Position numbers and translations under genes: made by a program. A stretch of DNA of 5,374 nucleotides from Holophaga sp. (GTDB lineage: Bacteria; Acidobacteriota; Holophagae; Holophagales; Holophagaceae): the NCBI GenBank assembly GCA_030691225.1, contig JAUYES010000409.1:1-5374 (forward strand), written 5' to 3'. Numbering within the stretch: the stretch's first letter is position 1; each line of letters begins with the position of its first letter. Shown in pieces: positions 1 through 5,374 of this stretch. The notes beneath the pieces are model-generated. The model searched no databases and was not told where the DNA came from. It saw nothing but the letters and a program-made list of their open reading frames with translations.

Positions 1-17
1 CCCGGATTTTGCATTTG
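1..17. repeat. Left terminal inverted repeat of the IS
   Basis: CCCGGATTTTGCATTTG pairs with the reverse complement of 1589-1605 with 14 of 17 identities: the outer 8 bases are identical, followed by differences at positions 9, 10 and 14. It is downstream of the transposase stop codon, at the far end of the element. Such repeats are the transposase binding and cleavage sites. Confidence 0.82.
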
Positions 18-23
18 ACCTTT

Positions 24-52
24 GAGCCCCCGGATTCTGGGGGCTCTTTGTT
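24..52 (+). terminator. Strong subterminal hairpin of the IS, terminator-like on the plus strand
   Basis: GAGCCCCC (24-31) and GGGGGCTC (39-46) form a perfect 8-bp, GC-rich stem around a 7-base loop (GGATTCT). On the plus strand it is followed by TTTGTTG, a short, imperfect T-rich run, so it could stop transcription entering the element from the left, on the strand antisense to the transposase. On the minus strand, the direction of the transposase, the hairpin is followed by AAAGG, so it would be a poor intrinsic terminator there, although it could still stabilise the 3' end of the transposase mRNA. The stem and loop also contain a second copy of the outer IS end motif (29-36). The pairing is seen directly; the terminator role is inferred. 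Confidence 0.45.
29..36 (+). repeat. Direct repeat of the outermost IS end motif
   Basis: CCCGGATT at 29-36 exactly repeats bases 1-8 of the left inverted repeat, 28 bases further in and in the same orientation. It is split between the 5' arm and the loop of the subterminal hairpin. It may be an accessory transposase-binding site or chance; the right end has no comparable inner copy that I can see. Confidence 0.5.
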
Positions 53-95
53 GTGGGGTGTTAGGGCGCAGTATCGAGGTATGTGCCCCCGTGGT

Positions 96-1514
96 TCAGG
101 TCATGAGGGCCATAAGTGGGCCTTCATTGGGAGTCGCTTTGCAGTTGGAGCGGGGCGCCAGGATCCGCGTCAGCGCTGAATGGAAGCTCAAAAGCCACGC
201 ATCGGTGGAGCTGAGGCGTAGCACCCTGTTCCGCCCGGAGCGGCCGAGGATTGCGGCGCAGCAGAACAGATTGTGCCGCAGGGTTTCCAGCACATGTCGC
301 TTGCCATCCTTCTTTGGAGCGGCAGAGGGCCGCAGGCCGATGCGGTCCTGGAAGTGCTGGACCAGGTTGTGAACGATGCACAGCGTTCGCAGCACACACT
401 CGGTGGCGAGAAATGAATCCATGCAGAAGCCTTCCAGCCCGCAGCCCGACTTCAGTTCCTTGATCCGATTCTCGAAGTCACCTCGACCGTTATAGGTCCG
501 GTAGGCCGTGGTGGCGTCCATTTCATCCATCGCCTTCGAGGTCACAATGGCCTGAAATCGGTAGCCCTGACATTCGAACAGTTTCTTGCCGAGGGCCTTT
601 GTTTCCTTGGTTGCCACTTCCTGTCGTATCACCACCAGCCGCCGTTCCCGACTCCAACCCATAAGTTGGATACGCGATTCCGCAACCTCAATGCCTTTGC
701 CCACGCGCGTCCAATCAGCGACGCCCAGCACCGCGAGCTTCACGAACTTCGTCATGCGGGCCTTCACGAGATAGGGCAAGGATTTCTCCTCCAGGAAATC
801 GAGGAATTTGCCATCGAAGAATCCGTTGTCAGCCCGCACCATCCGTAGTGTTGCGAGACCATCCAACAGGGCCAAACACTCGTCCATGAATGCGCGCACG
901 TTGTTGGCCGTGGCCACGTTGCCTGATCGCAGCCAGCCATGGAGTATCCACTTCGCCTCGGCCAGTCCTGCCAACAGCGGGTGGTGCGTTGGACGTCCGT
1001 GGCGGCGCGGGTTGTAGCCGGGGAGAACACCTTCCTGTTCGCCGAAGCGCTCCAGCACCGTGCTGTCCAGATCCATCGTGTAGCCACTTTCCCGTGCAGG
1101 CAGCAGGTTCAGGGCCCACCGCGTGAGCGCATAGAACACGTCCTCCCGCATCTGGCACGTGAAGCCCTGGAAGAAGCGCGTATAGGTTGAAGGTGCGCAG
1201 AAACGACGGATGCCAAACATCTCGCGCAGCGGTGCATCCACGCGGAGCCGCTCCAGATGCAGAAAGCGGGAGGCTCCCGTGAGCACGCCCACCATGAAGG
1301 CCAGCATGTGATCCGCCGCGGGGAGCGCGTTCGGCGAGGTGCGCCCCAGCCCATCCAACACGCGATTCAGAACCGAACGGAGCCCCACGGTCTCGCAGAA
1401 CGCCGCGAACACCGCCATCCCACCCCAGGCTGTGATTGGCTTTCGTGTGATCCCAAGCTGGATCTCACACCCACCTACTGCGCTAAACTGGGACTGCACC
1501 GTTTGGTTCGCCAT
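96..1514 (-). CDS. IS1380-family DDE transposase
   Basis: Catalyses cut-and-paste or copy-type movement of the surrounding IS by acting on its terminal inverted repeats. The 472-residue protein has the RNase H-like DDE core of the IS4/IS1380 superfamily: a first acidic block MDLDST (D148 or D150), a second at RADNGF (D229), and a third in the signature Y341-x2-R344-x3-E348-x6-K355, which matches the Y-(2)-R-(3)-E-(6)-K pattern exactly. Length is typical for the family and the frame is uninterrupted. I chose the ATG at 1514 rather than an in-frame ATG at 1538 because GGAGG (1520-1524) lies five bases before it and nothing similar precedes the upstream codon. The stop (TGA, 96-98) is about 80 bases from the left IR. 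No convincing promoter is visible in the roughly 90 bases between the start and the right IS end, so expression may partly rely on transcription from the host genes upstream, which point the same way. Confidence 0.93.
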   Translation of the reverse strand: MANQTVQSQFSAVGGCEIQLGITRKPITAWGGMAVFAAFCETVGLRSVLNRVLDGLGRTSPNALPAADHMLAFMVGVLTGASRFLHLERLRVDAPLREMFGIRRFCAPSTYTRFFQGFTCQMREDVFYALTRWALNLLPARESGYTMDLDSTVLERFGEQEGVLPGYNPRRHGRPTHHPLLAGLAEAKWILHGWLRSGNVATANNVRAFMDECLALLDGLATLRMVRADNGFFDGKFLDFLEEKSLPYLVKARMTKFVKLAVLGVADWTRVGKGIEVAESRIQLMGWSRERRLVVIRQEVATKETKALGKKLFECQGYRFQAIVTSKAMDEMDATTAYRTYNGRGDFENRIKELKSGCGLEGFCMDSFLATECVLRTLCIVHNLVQHFQDRIGLRPSAAPKKDGKRHVLETLRHNLFCCAAILGRSGRNRVLRLSSTDAWLLSFHSALTRILAPRSNCKATPNEGPLMALMT

Positions 1515-1519
1515 CTGAT

Positions 1520-1524
1520 CCTCC
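1520..1524 (-). promoter_or_regulatory. Ribosome binding site deciding the transposase start
   Basis: GGAGG on the minus strand, five bases before the ATG at 1514. It argues against the longer reading that starts at 1538, which would add eight residues. Confidence 0.75.
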
Positions 1525-1588
1525 CGTTTGTTTCGCAACTACAGGAAAATCAGGCGATTCAAACGGTGCAACCTCTTTTTGCGAATTC

Positions 1589-1605
1589 CAACTGCGGAAT
1601 CCGGG
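1589..1605. repeat. Right terminal inverted repeat of the IS
   Basis: Reads CCCGGATTCCGCAGTTG on the minus strand and matches the left end at 14 of 17 positions. It lies upstream of the transposase gene, about 75 bases before its start codon, and marks the junction with host DNA at 1605/1606. Confidence 0.82.
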
Positions 1606-1628
1606 ATAACCTGAACTACGCCGGTTAT
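1606..1628. repeat. Short inverted repeat between the dipeptidase stop and the IS
   Basis: ATAACC (1606-1611) and GGTTAT (1623-1628) form a 6-bp stem with an 11-base loop. It sits directly against the IS junction, in the only host DNA left between the dipeptidase stop codon and the element. There is no T-run after it on the minus strand (the next bases are CCCGG of the IS end), so as it stands it is not a good intrinsic terminator; the insertion may have separated a stem from its T-tract, or the pairing may be chance. Confidence 0.3.
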
Positions 1629-1641
1629 TGTTCTGCGGCTC

Positions 1642-3243
1642 CTAAGGTTTTCGGACCTTGATGACCTCGCCGTGCTCTTGGACGATTCGGCGATTCCATT
1701 CGGGTCGGTAGGGTGGATGGGTCACGCGCCCTTGGGCGTCGCGCACATTGCCATCCAAGTACTTCCAGATCAGGGATTCGCCGAGTTTGCGCCAACGGAC
1801 CACGGTGTTTTCGGCCGTCTGGGTGCTGTAGCGGGTTAGGAATTCCTGGGCGGAGCGAGGATCTTGCCGATGGAGTTCCAGGGCTTGGCGTTCGATCTCG
1901 GACTGATCGGCGAAATAGCGCCCTTCTAGTTCGCGCTGAACGGTTTGCACATCCTGGATCATGTCGGAATAGCGGCTGTAGGTGTAGTTCGAGACAAAGT
2001 TGAACACCCAGAAGGCGCTATCCCAACTGAAGGTATCCCAACGCCCATGCCCTTCGCGCCAACTGGGGGGTGGTTCCAGAAGTCCCGCATAGATCGGCAC
2101 ATAGCAGGTGCTGTAGGTGTCATCCATGCCGAACCAGAGAACACCGCCGATGGCGTTGGGAAGACCGGAGCGCAATTCGGCAACAAAGGACCAGGCCGTT
2201 TGCTGGGTGGAGATGGCGCGTTCATGAATGTAATCCTGGCCATCGACCTTGAAGCCCATGGGGCGCCAGCGATAGGGCAGTTGGTAAGGGCCCGCGCCCA
2301 CATCCTGGGTCATATCGAATTCGGTACCCTCGAAGTGATCCCGCATTAATTCCATGAGATCGCGGGTTTCGAGTTTTTGATCCGGTTTGATCCAAATGGG
2401 CAGTGGCGTGGCTGTGGGATCACCTTTCACGAAGTCGATGGGCAGCTTGAGGCTCGGTGCTGCGCGGCGGAATACGCTCCATACCCGGGCTTCGCAGGCT
2501 CTCAGGCTCGAGAAATTCCAGGGTGCGTAGCTTTGGCAAAAACTGAAATCCTTATCCTCACCCTTGAACCAGCCATTTTCGCGCGCGAAGGAAATTACAT
2601 CTTTGCTGTACGTGCAGTTCTGGGGGTCCTTCAGGGGGAATTGTCGGATGCGGGCCTGGTTGGCATGGGCGCTCATCGTGCCATCCGGTAGTTTGAGCGC
2701 GACCCATACTGCGCCCTTATCTGCCTTGCCCTTGCCCACGATTTCCAGGATCCAGGCCTCGTTGGGATCGCAGATCGAGATGCTCTCGCCGCTGGAGCCG
2801 TAGCCGAATTGATCCACCAGGCCCGTAATGACTTGGATGGCCTCTCGGGCCGTCTTCGCGCGCTCCAGGGCGATATAGATCAGGCTTCCGTAGTCGAGCA
2901 TGCCGCTGCCTTCTACTTCTTTGCGGCCACCAAAGGTTGTTTCGCCAATCGCAACCTGGAATTCATTCATGTTGCCCATGCGGCGGTAGGTTTCCGAAGG
3001 TTCCGGAATGCGCCCGCGAAAGGCGCCATTGCCCCAATCGATCACATCGCGCATTGTTCCGGGAGCATGCTTCATGCGAGCCCGAAAGGCCAATTCGCCG
3101 TAGCGGGAATGGCTATCGTCGGTGTAGGTCAAAAGCGTCGCACCGTGTTTGGTGGCGCCTTTCGACACCAGAACATTGGTGCAGGCGTCCAGAAGCGGCG
3201 CACCAACGGCGAGTAAAAGGACCAGGGCGGGTAAGCGGAACAT
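1642..3243 (-). CDS. Secreted C69-family dipeptidase (Ntn hydrolase)
   Basis: Predicted exported peptidase of MEROPS family C69 (PepD-like), which removes dipeptides or cleaves dipeptides using an N-terminal cysteine freed by processing. The 533-residue product opens with a charged-hydrophobic signal-like stretch (residues 1-20, FRLPALVLLLAVGAPLLDA) followed at once by C21 in CTNVLVSKGATKHGA, the family's nucleophile region, so cleavage after A20 would expose the catalytic Cys. Other family blocks are GNMNEFQVAIGETTF (about 90-104), GESISICDPNEAWILEI (about 152-168), EGTEFDMTQDVGAGPYQLPYR (about 305-325) and the IGGVLWFGMDD / YVPIYAG segment (about 365-387). Length is normal and the C-terminus is intact. 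The ATG at 3243 is preferred over one at 3261 because GAGG lies five bases upstream and the extra six residues would precede the signal peptide. It follows the AAA+ gene by 54 bases and is probably periplasmic or extracellular, supplying amino acids from peptides. Confidence 0.9.
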   Translation of the reverse strand: MFRLPALVLLLAVGAPLLDACTNVLVSKGATKHGATLLTYTDDSHSRYGELAFRARMKHAPGTMRDVIDWGNGAFRGRIPEPSETYRRMGNMNEFQVAIGETTFGGRKEVEGSGMLDYGSLIYIALERAKTAREAIQVITGLVDQFGYGSSGESISICDPNEAWILEIVGKGKADKGAVWVALKLPDGTMSAHANQARIRQFPLKDPQNCTYSKDVISFARENGWFKGEDKDFSFCQSYAPWNFSSLRACEARVWSVFRRAAPSLKLPIDFVKGDPTATPLPIWIKPDQKLETRDLMELMRDHFEGTEFDMTQDVGAGPYQLPYRWRPMGFKVDGQDYIHERAISTQQTAWSFVAELRSGLPNAIGGVLWFGMDDTYSTCYVPIYAGLLEPPPSWREGHGRWDTFSWDSAFWVFNFVSNYTYSRYSDMIQDVQTVQRELEGRYFADQSEIERQALELHRQDPRSAQEFLTRYSTQTAENTVVRWRKLGESLIWKYLDGNVRDAQGRVTHPPYRPEWNRRIVQEHGEVIKVRKP

Positions 3244-3248
3244 GGGAA

Positions 3249-3252
3249 CCTC
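3249..3252 (-). promoter_or_regulatory. Ribosome binding site deciding the dipeptidase start
   Basis: GAGG on the minus strand, five bases before the ATG at 3243. It supports starting at the Met that directly precedes the signal peptide instead of six codons upstream. Confidence 0.65.
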
Positions 3253-3297
3253 ACATTGCAAGAATACCGGTGGTGGCTCAAGGGTTCGTTTGGGAAT

Positions 3298-4779
3298 TCA
3301 GTCGGCCATGACCGTGCGGTCTTTGGCCCAGGCGCGAAGTTCATCCAGGCGCTCGGCCATCACCACCGAGAGAGGAGCTGTGGCCAAGATGGTTCGGAGG
3401 AGTTCACCCTGATCGACAGCATGCCCTCGTGCTTGACCTGCATATAGGGAACTCACAACTGCTTGTTCGATCTCCGCCCCCGAAAACCCTTCGCTGGCAG
3501 TGCTGAGAGCTGGAAGATCGAAGGCTTCTGGCGCAAGCCCTCTGCGCTCAAGATGAATTCGGAAAATCTGTTCGCGAACACTGCTGGTCGGGAGATCCAG
3601 GAAAAAGAGTTCGTCGAATCGGCCCTTTCGCAGCAGTTCTGGGGGAAGGCGATGAATGTCGTTGCTGGTGGCCACGATGAAGACCCGACTTTTTCGTTCC
3701 GCCATCCAAGTCAGCAGAGTTCCGAGAATGCGGTGACTTACACCATCGTCATTCACTCCGGCCGCTAGGCCTTTTTCGAGTTCATCGACCCAGAGCACGC
3801 AAGGGGACATCTGTTCGGCCAGTGCGAGCGATTCCCTTAGATTGCGTTCGGTTTCTCCAAAAAATTTATTGTAGAGGCAGCCGAAATCAAGCCGCAGAAG
3901 GGGCAATCCCCACGACCCCGCAACGGCCTTCGCCGCCAGGCTCTTTCCACTTCCCTGAACTCCAACGAGGAGCATCCCTTTGGGGGCGTCTACCGTTAGG
4001 TCGTTCATGAAGGCTGGTTTGCGCTCTACCAACCATTGTTTGAGGGAATCCAAACCGCCGACCTCATCCAGGAATGCCGTTTTTAGTTCAAGGGAAAGCA
4101 CGCCCTGCATGTCCATTAATTGGAATTTGGCGCGGATCAGTCTTGGAATGTCCTCCGGGGAAATGGCGCCGTCATCCCAGATCACCGTGCGCGCCAGGGC
4201 TTGAGCCGTCCCCACACTCAGTCCTCGAAGGTTGCTGGCAACTTGTTTGAGGGCTTCACCATCAGCTTTGACAAAGGTGCCACGGTTGCTCGCCCGCCAC
4301 CGGGTAGCTTCTTCGTGCACGATGCGCAGCAGCTCATCCTCATTCGGGAGCGAGAGGGTGAATCGGGCCGTGTGTCTCTGGAGTTCCAGGGGCAGCTTTA
4401 ACGCGTGGGAAAGCAGAATAAGCGTTGGTCGGTGGTCACCTTCCGCAATTCCAATCTCTTTAAGCAGGCGCACCACCTTGGGGCGTTCCTCGAGAAATGG
4501 ATGGAGGTCGCAGAATACATAGACGTTAGGGCGGGGATCCGCCTTTACCACTCTCAGGGCGGCTTCCGGGTCACCGGTTTCCGAAGCAGCGGCGGTGTCT
4601 AAGCAGACTGCGCCGGATTCCAGGCCATTCGTGACCGACCACGTGAATAACTGCAAACTGCGGCGCATGGCAAGTGCGTTCAGCATCTCCACTACGCGGA
4701 GTTCATCCCAGGACTCGATTACCAATAGCTTGACCTTGGAATCGATGATCAGTCCAAGGTCATGGATATCGTCCTGCAT
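3298..4779 (-). CDS. Ycf46-like AAA+ ATPase
   Basis: Cytoplasmic ATP-driven protein of the AAA+ class, resembling the Ycf46 group of cyanobacteria, plastids and other bacteria, whose exact substrate is not known. The 493-residue product has two halves. The N-terminal half (about 1-220) looks like a degenerate ATPase module: VYVFCDLHPFL (about 86-96) and TLILLSHALKLPLELQRH (about 119-136) resemble Walker B and sensor strands without a P-loop, a pattern seen in Ycf46. The C-terminal half is a complete AAA+ domain: Walker A GVQGSGKS (273-280), Walker B VLWVDELE (D332, E333), sensor 1 ATSN (N373), arginine residues in LLRKGRFD (R384, R387) that fit the arginine-finger position, and sensor-2 helix GFSGAEIE (431-438). 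The ATG at 4779 is chosen over 4791 because GGGAG lies five bases before it. The start is 32 bases after the helicase stop, suggesting co-transcription. It could be classed simply as a 26S-protease-regulatory-subunit-like AAA protein, but the two-part layout favours Ycf46. Confidence 0.88.
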   Translation of the reverse strand: MQDDIHDLGLIIDSKVKLLVIESWDELRVVEMLNALAMRRSLQLFTWSVTNGLESGAVCLDTAAASETGDPEAALRVVKADPRPNVYVFCDLHPFLEERPKVVRLLKEIGIAEGDHRPTLILLSHALKLPLELQRHTARFTLSLPNEDELLRIVHEEATRWRASNRGTFVKADGEALKQVASNLRGLSVGTAQALARTVIWDDGAISPEDIPRLIRAKFQLMDMQGVLSLELKTAFLDEVGGLDSLKQWLVERKPAFMNDLTVDAPKGMLLVGVQGSGKSLAAKAVAGSWGLPLLRLDFGCLYNKFFGETERNLRESLALAEQMSPCVLWVDELEKGLAAGVNDDGVSHRILGTLLTWMAERKSRVFIVATSNDIHRLPPELLRKGRFDELFFLDLPTSSVREQIFRIHLERRGLAPEAFDLPALSTASEGFSGAEIEQAVVSSLYAGQARGHAVDQGELLRTILATAPLSVVMAERLDELRAWAKDRTVMAD

Positions 4780-4784
4780 GAGAG

Positions 4785-4789
4785 CTCCC
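4785..4789 (-). promoter_or_regulatory. Ribosome binding site deciding the AAA+ start
   Basis: GGGAG on the minus strand, five bases before the ATG at 4779. The in-frame ATG at 4791 overlaps this site and has no purine-rich sequence in front of it, so the shorter form is more likely. Confidence 0.65.
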
Positions 4790-4798
4790 ATGGGTTAT

Positions 4799-4820
4799 GG
4801 CGGCGAACTTCTCAGCCGCC
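4799..4820 (-). other. Intercistronic hairpin at the helicase stop codon
   Basis: On the minus strand GGCGGC and GCCGCC form a 6-bp, all-GC stem with a 10-base loop that contains the helicase stop codon (TGA, 4812-4814). There is no T-run after it, so it is not an intrinsic terminator; it ends 10 bases before the AAA+ ribosome binding site and could affect translational coupling or mRNA stability. Part of the stem is constrained by coding the final Gly-Gly, so it may be chance. Confidence 0.3.
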
Positions 4821-5374
4821 GGTCTCTTCCAGTAGTTGGGGCCAGACGATGGGCTCGCTGAGGAGGCCGCTTTCCTGGAAATACCGACTCTCGATGAGGT
4901 AGCGGTAGCCCTGTTCTGTTAGAAAAAGTTGACGGTTGCGAGCGAATTCTTGTTCGGTGGTGTCGCGGCTGATCAGGCTGTAGAAGTAGGAAATGTTTCG
5001 GTCACCCTTGGGGCGCAGGATCCGGCCCAGGCGCTGGGCCTCTTCCTGTCGAGAACCGAAGGTGCCACTCACCTGAATGGCTACGCTGGCATCGGGCAGA
5101 TCGATGGCGAAGTTGGCGACCTTGCTCACGATCAATACCTTGAGCTGGCCGGTCTTGAATTCGCCATAGAGGCGTTCGCGCTCTTTCTCGGGGGTTTGCC
5201 CGGTAAGGACAGGTGCATTCAGGCGTGCCCCTAAGACTCGCAACTGCTCCAGGTACTGACCGATTACTAAAACTGGATCATTGGGATGGCCCTTCAGAAG
5301 TTCATCCACCACCATGAGTTTCATGCTGTTTTCGCTGGCGATGCGGAAGCGCTGGCGCTGATTGGCCACGGCGT
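4812..5374 (-). CDS. XPB-type DEAD/DEAH-box DNA helicase, C-terminal part (partial)
   Basis: C-terminal motor domain of a superfamily 2 DNA helicase of the XPB/Rad25 type, an ATP-dependent 3'-5' translocase linked in characterised relatives to nucleotide excision repair. The frame is open to the right edge, so the start, Walker A and DEAH/DEVH box lie outside; about 187 residues are visible. Counting from the Val encoded at 5369, motif IV-like PVLVIGQYLEQL is at 32-43, LTGQTPEKER at 55-64, motif V VLIVSKVANFAIDLPDASVAIQVSG at 78-102 and motif VI GSRQEEAQRLGRILRPK at 105-121, with the Q-R-L-G-R-I-L-R core holding the arginine fingers (R113, R116). The run from IDLP to LRPK is the hallmark that separates XPB from other SF2 helicases. 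A GTG at 5369 is an internal Val codon, not a start, because the family needs the N-terminal half. The gene ends 32 bases before the AAA+ start, in a likely shared transcript. Confidence 0.88.
   Translation of the reverse strand, partial: AVANQRQRFRIASENSMKLMVVDELLKGHPNDPVLVIGQYLEQLRVLGARLNAPVLTGQTPEKERERLYGEFKTGQLKVLIVSKVANFAIDLPDASVAIQVSGTFGSRQEEAQRLGRILRPKGDRNISYFYSLISRDTTEQEFARNRQLFLTEQGYRYLIESRYFQESGLLSEPIVWPQLLEETGG

Larger units (their letters stand above)
1..1605 (-). mobile_element. Complete IS1380-family insertion sequence
   Basis: A single-transposase insertion sequence of about 1.6 kb, a normal size for the IS1380 family. Its ends are an imperfect 17-bp inverted pair: CCCGGATTTTGCATTTG at the left and, read on the opposite strand, CCCGGATTCCGCAGTTG at the right, with 14 of 17 identical. 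The transposase gene lies between them on the minus strand, and its reading frame is intact with all catalytic motifs, so the copy looks capable of transposition. The left end coincides with the window edge, so the flanking host DNA on that side and any target-site duplication cannot be examined; the four bases after the right end are ATAA. The outermost C/G could belong to the target rather than the element, so the ends are uncertain by about one base. The insertion is 36 bases past the stop of the dipeptidase gene and does not interrupt it. Confidence 0.88.

Noticed and set aside
22..372. Plus-strand open frame of 116 codons beside the transposase 3' end
   Set aside because: It overlaps the well-supported transposase on the other strand, has no recognisable motif and no ribosome binding site; it runs through the IS end and hairpin.
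1525..1588. Possible transposase promoter near the right IS end (TTGCAC as a -35)
   Set aside because: No matching -10 at 16-18 bases; nearby T-rich stretches are too far from consensus to call.
1644..1659. Five-bp palindrome (AAGGT/ACCTT) at the dipeptidase stop as a terminator
   Set aside because: The stem is short and A/T-containing, part of it is coding, and no T-run follows it on the minus strand.
1257..1661. Plus-strand open frame of 134 codons crossing the right IS end
   Set aside because: Mostly antisense to the transposase and across the IS junction; low-complexity, Arg/His-rich translation typical of a shadow frame.
1945..2349. Plus-strand open frame of 134 codons inside the dipeptidase gene
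   Set aside because: Fully antisense to a gene with clear C69 family motifs; no independent support.
2809..3216. Plus-strand open frame of 135 codons inside the dipeptidase gene
   Set aside because: Antisense shadow of the C69 N-terminal region; no family resemblance.
3244..3297. Possible promoter in the gap before the dipeptidase (a TATTCT-like -10)
   Set aside because: No acceptable -35 at normal spacing; co-transcription from the AAA+ gene is the simpler reading.
4812..5369. A separate 185-residue protein starting at the GTG at 5369
   Set aside because: The frame stays open to the window edge and the product is only the C-terminal helicase domain, so the GTG is an internal Val codon of a longer gene.

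Overview
The window carries bacterial, moderately GC-rich DNA in which every convincing gene lies on the minus strand. Read in the direction of transcription (high to low coordinates) the order is: the 3' part of an XPB-type DNA helicase gene (runs off the right edge), a complete Ycf46-like AAA+ ATPase, a complete secreted C69-family dipeptidase, and then a complete IS1380-family insertion sequence that fills the left 1.6 kb and ends at or within a base or so of the first base of the window. Shine-Dalgarno-like sequences (GGAGG, GAGG, GGGAG) sit five bases before each of the three starts that can be seen. No RNA genes, CRISPR arrays or phage genes were found.

Organism: XPB-like helicases, Ycf46-like AAA+ proteins and exported C69 dipeptidases occur together in several environmental phyla. 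The combination would fit an acidobacterium (for example the Holophaga/Geothrix group), but this is a weak inference; no taxonomic marker gene is present.

Layout. 5374-4812: C-terminal helicase domain, partial. 4779-3298: AAA+ ATPase, 32 bases downstream. 3243-1642: dipeptidase, 54 bases downstream. 1641-1606: a 36-base remnant between the dipeptidase stop and the IS, holding a small inverted repeat. 1605-1: the IS, with 17-bp imperfect terminal inverted repeats, one transposase with a full DDE/Y-R-E-K signature, and a strong subterminal hairpin that contains a second copy of the outermost 8 bp of the IS end.

Working together: the helicase and the AAA+ gene are close enough to be co-transcribed and both are cytoplasmic NTP-driven machines, so a functional link (DNA repair or remodelling) is possible but unproven. 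The dipeptidase is an exported peptide-degrading enzyme; its co-direction may be incidental. No clear terminator separates the dipeptidase from the transposase, so read-through into the IS is possible. I see no convincing undescribed system; the most unusual items are the XPB/Ycf46-like gene pairing and the duplicated end motif within the IS hairpin.
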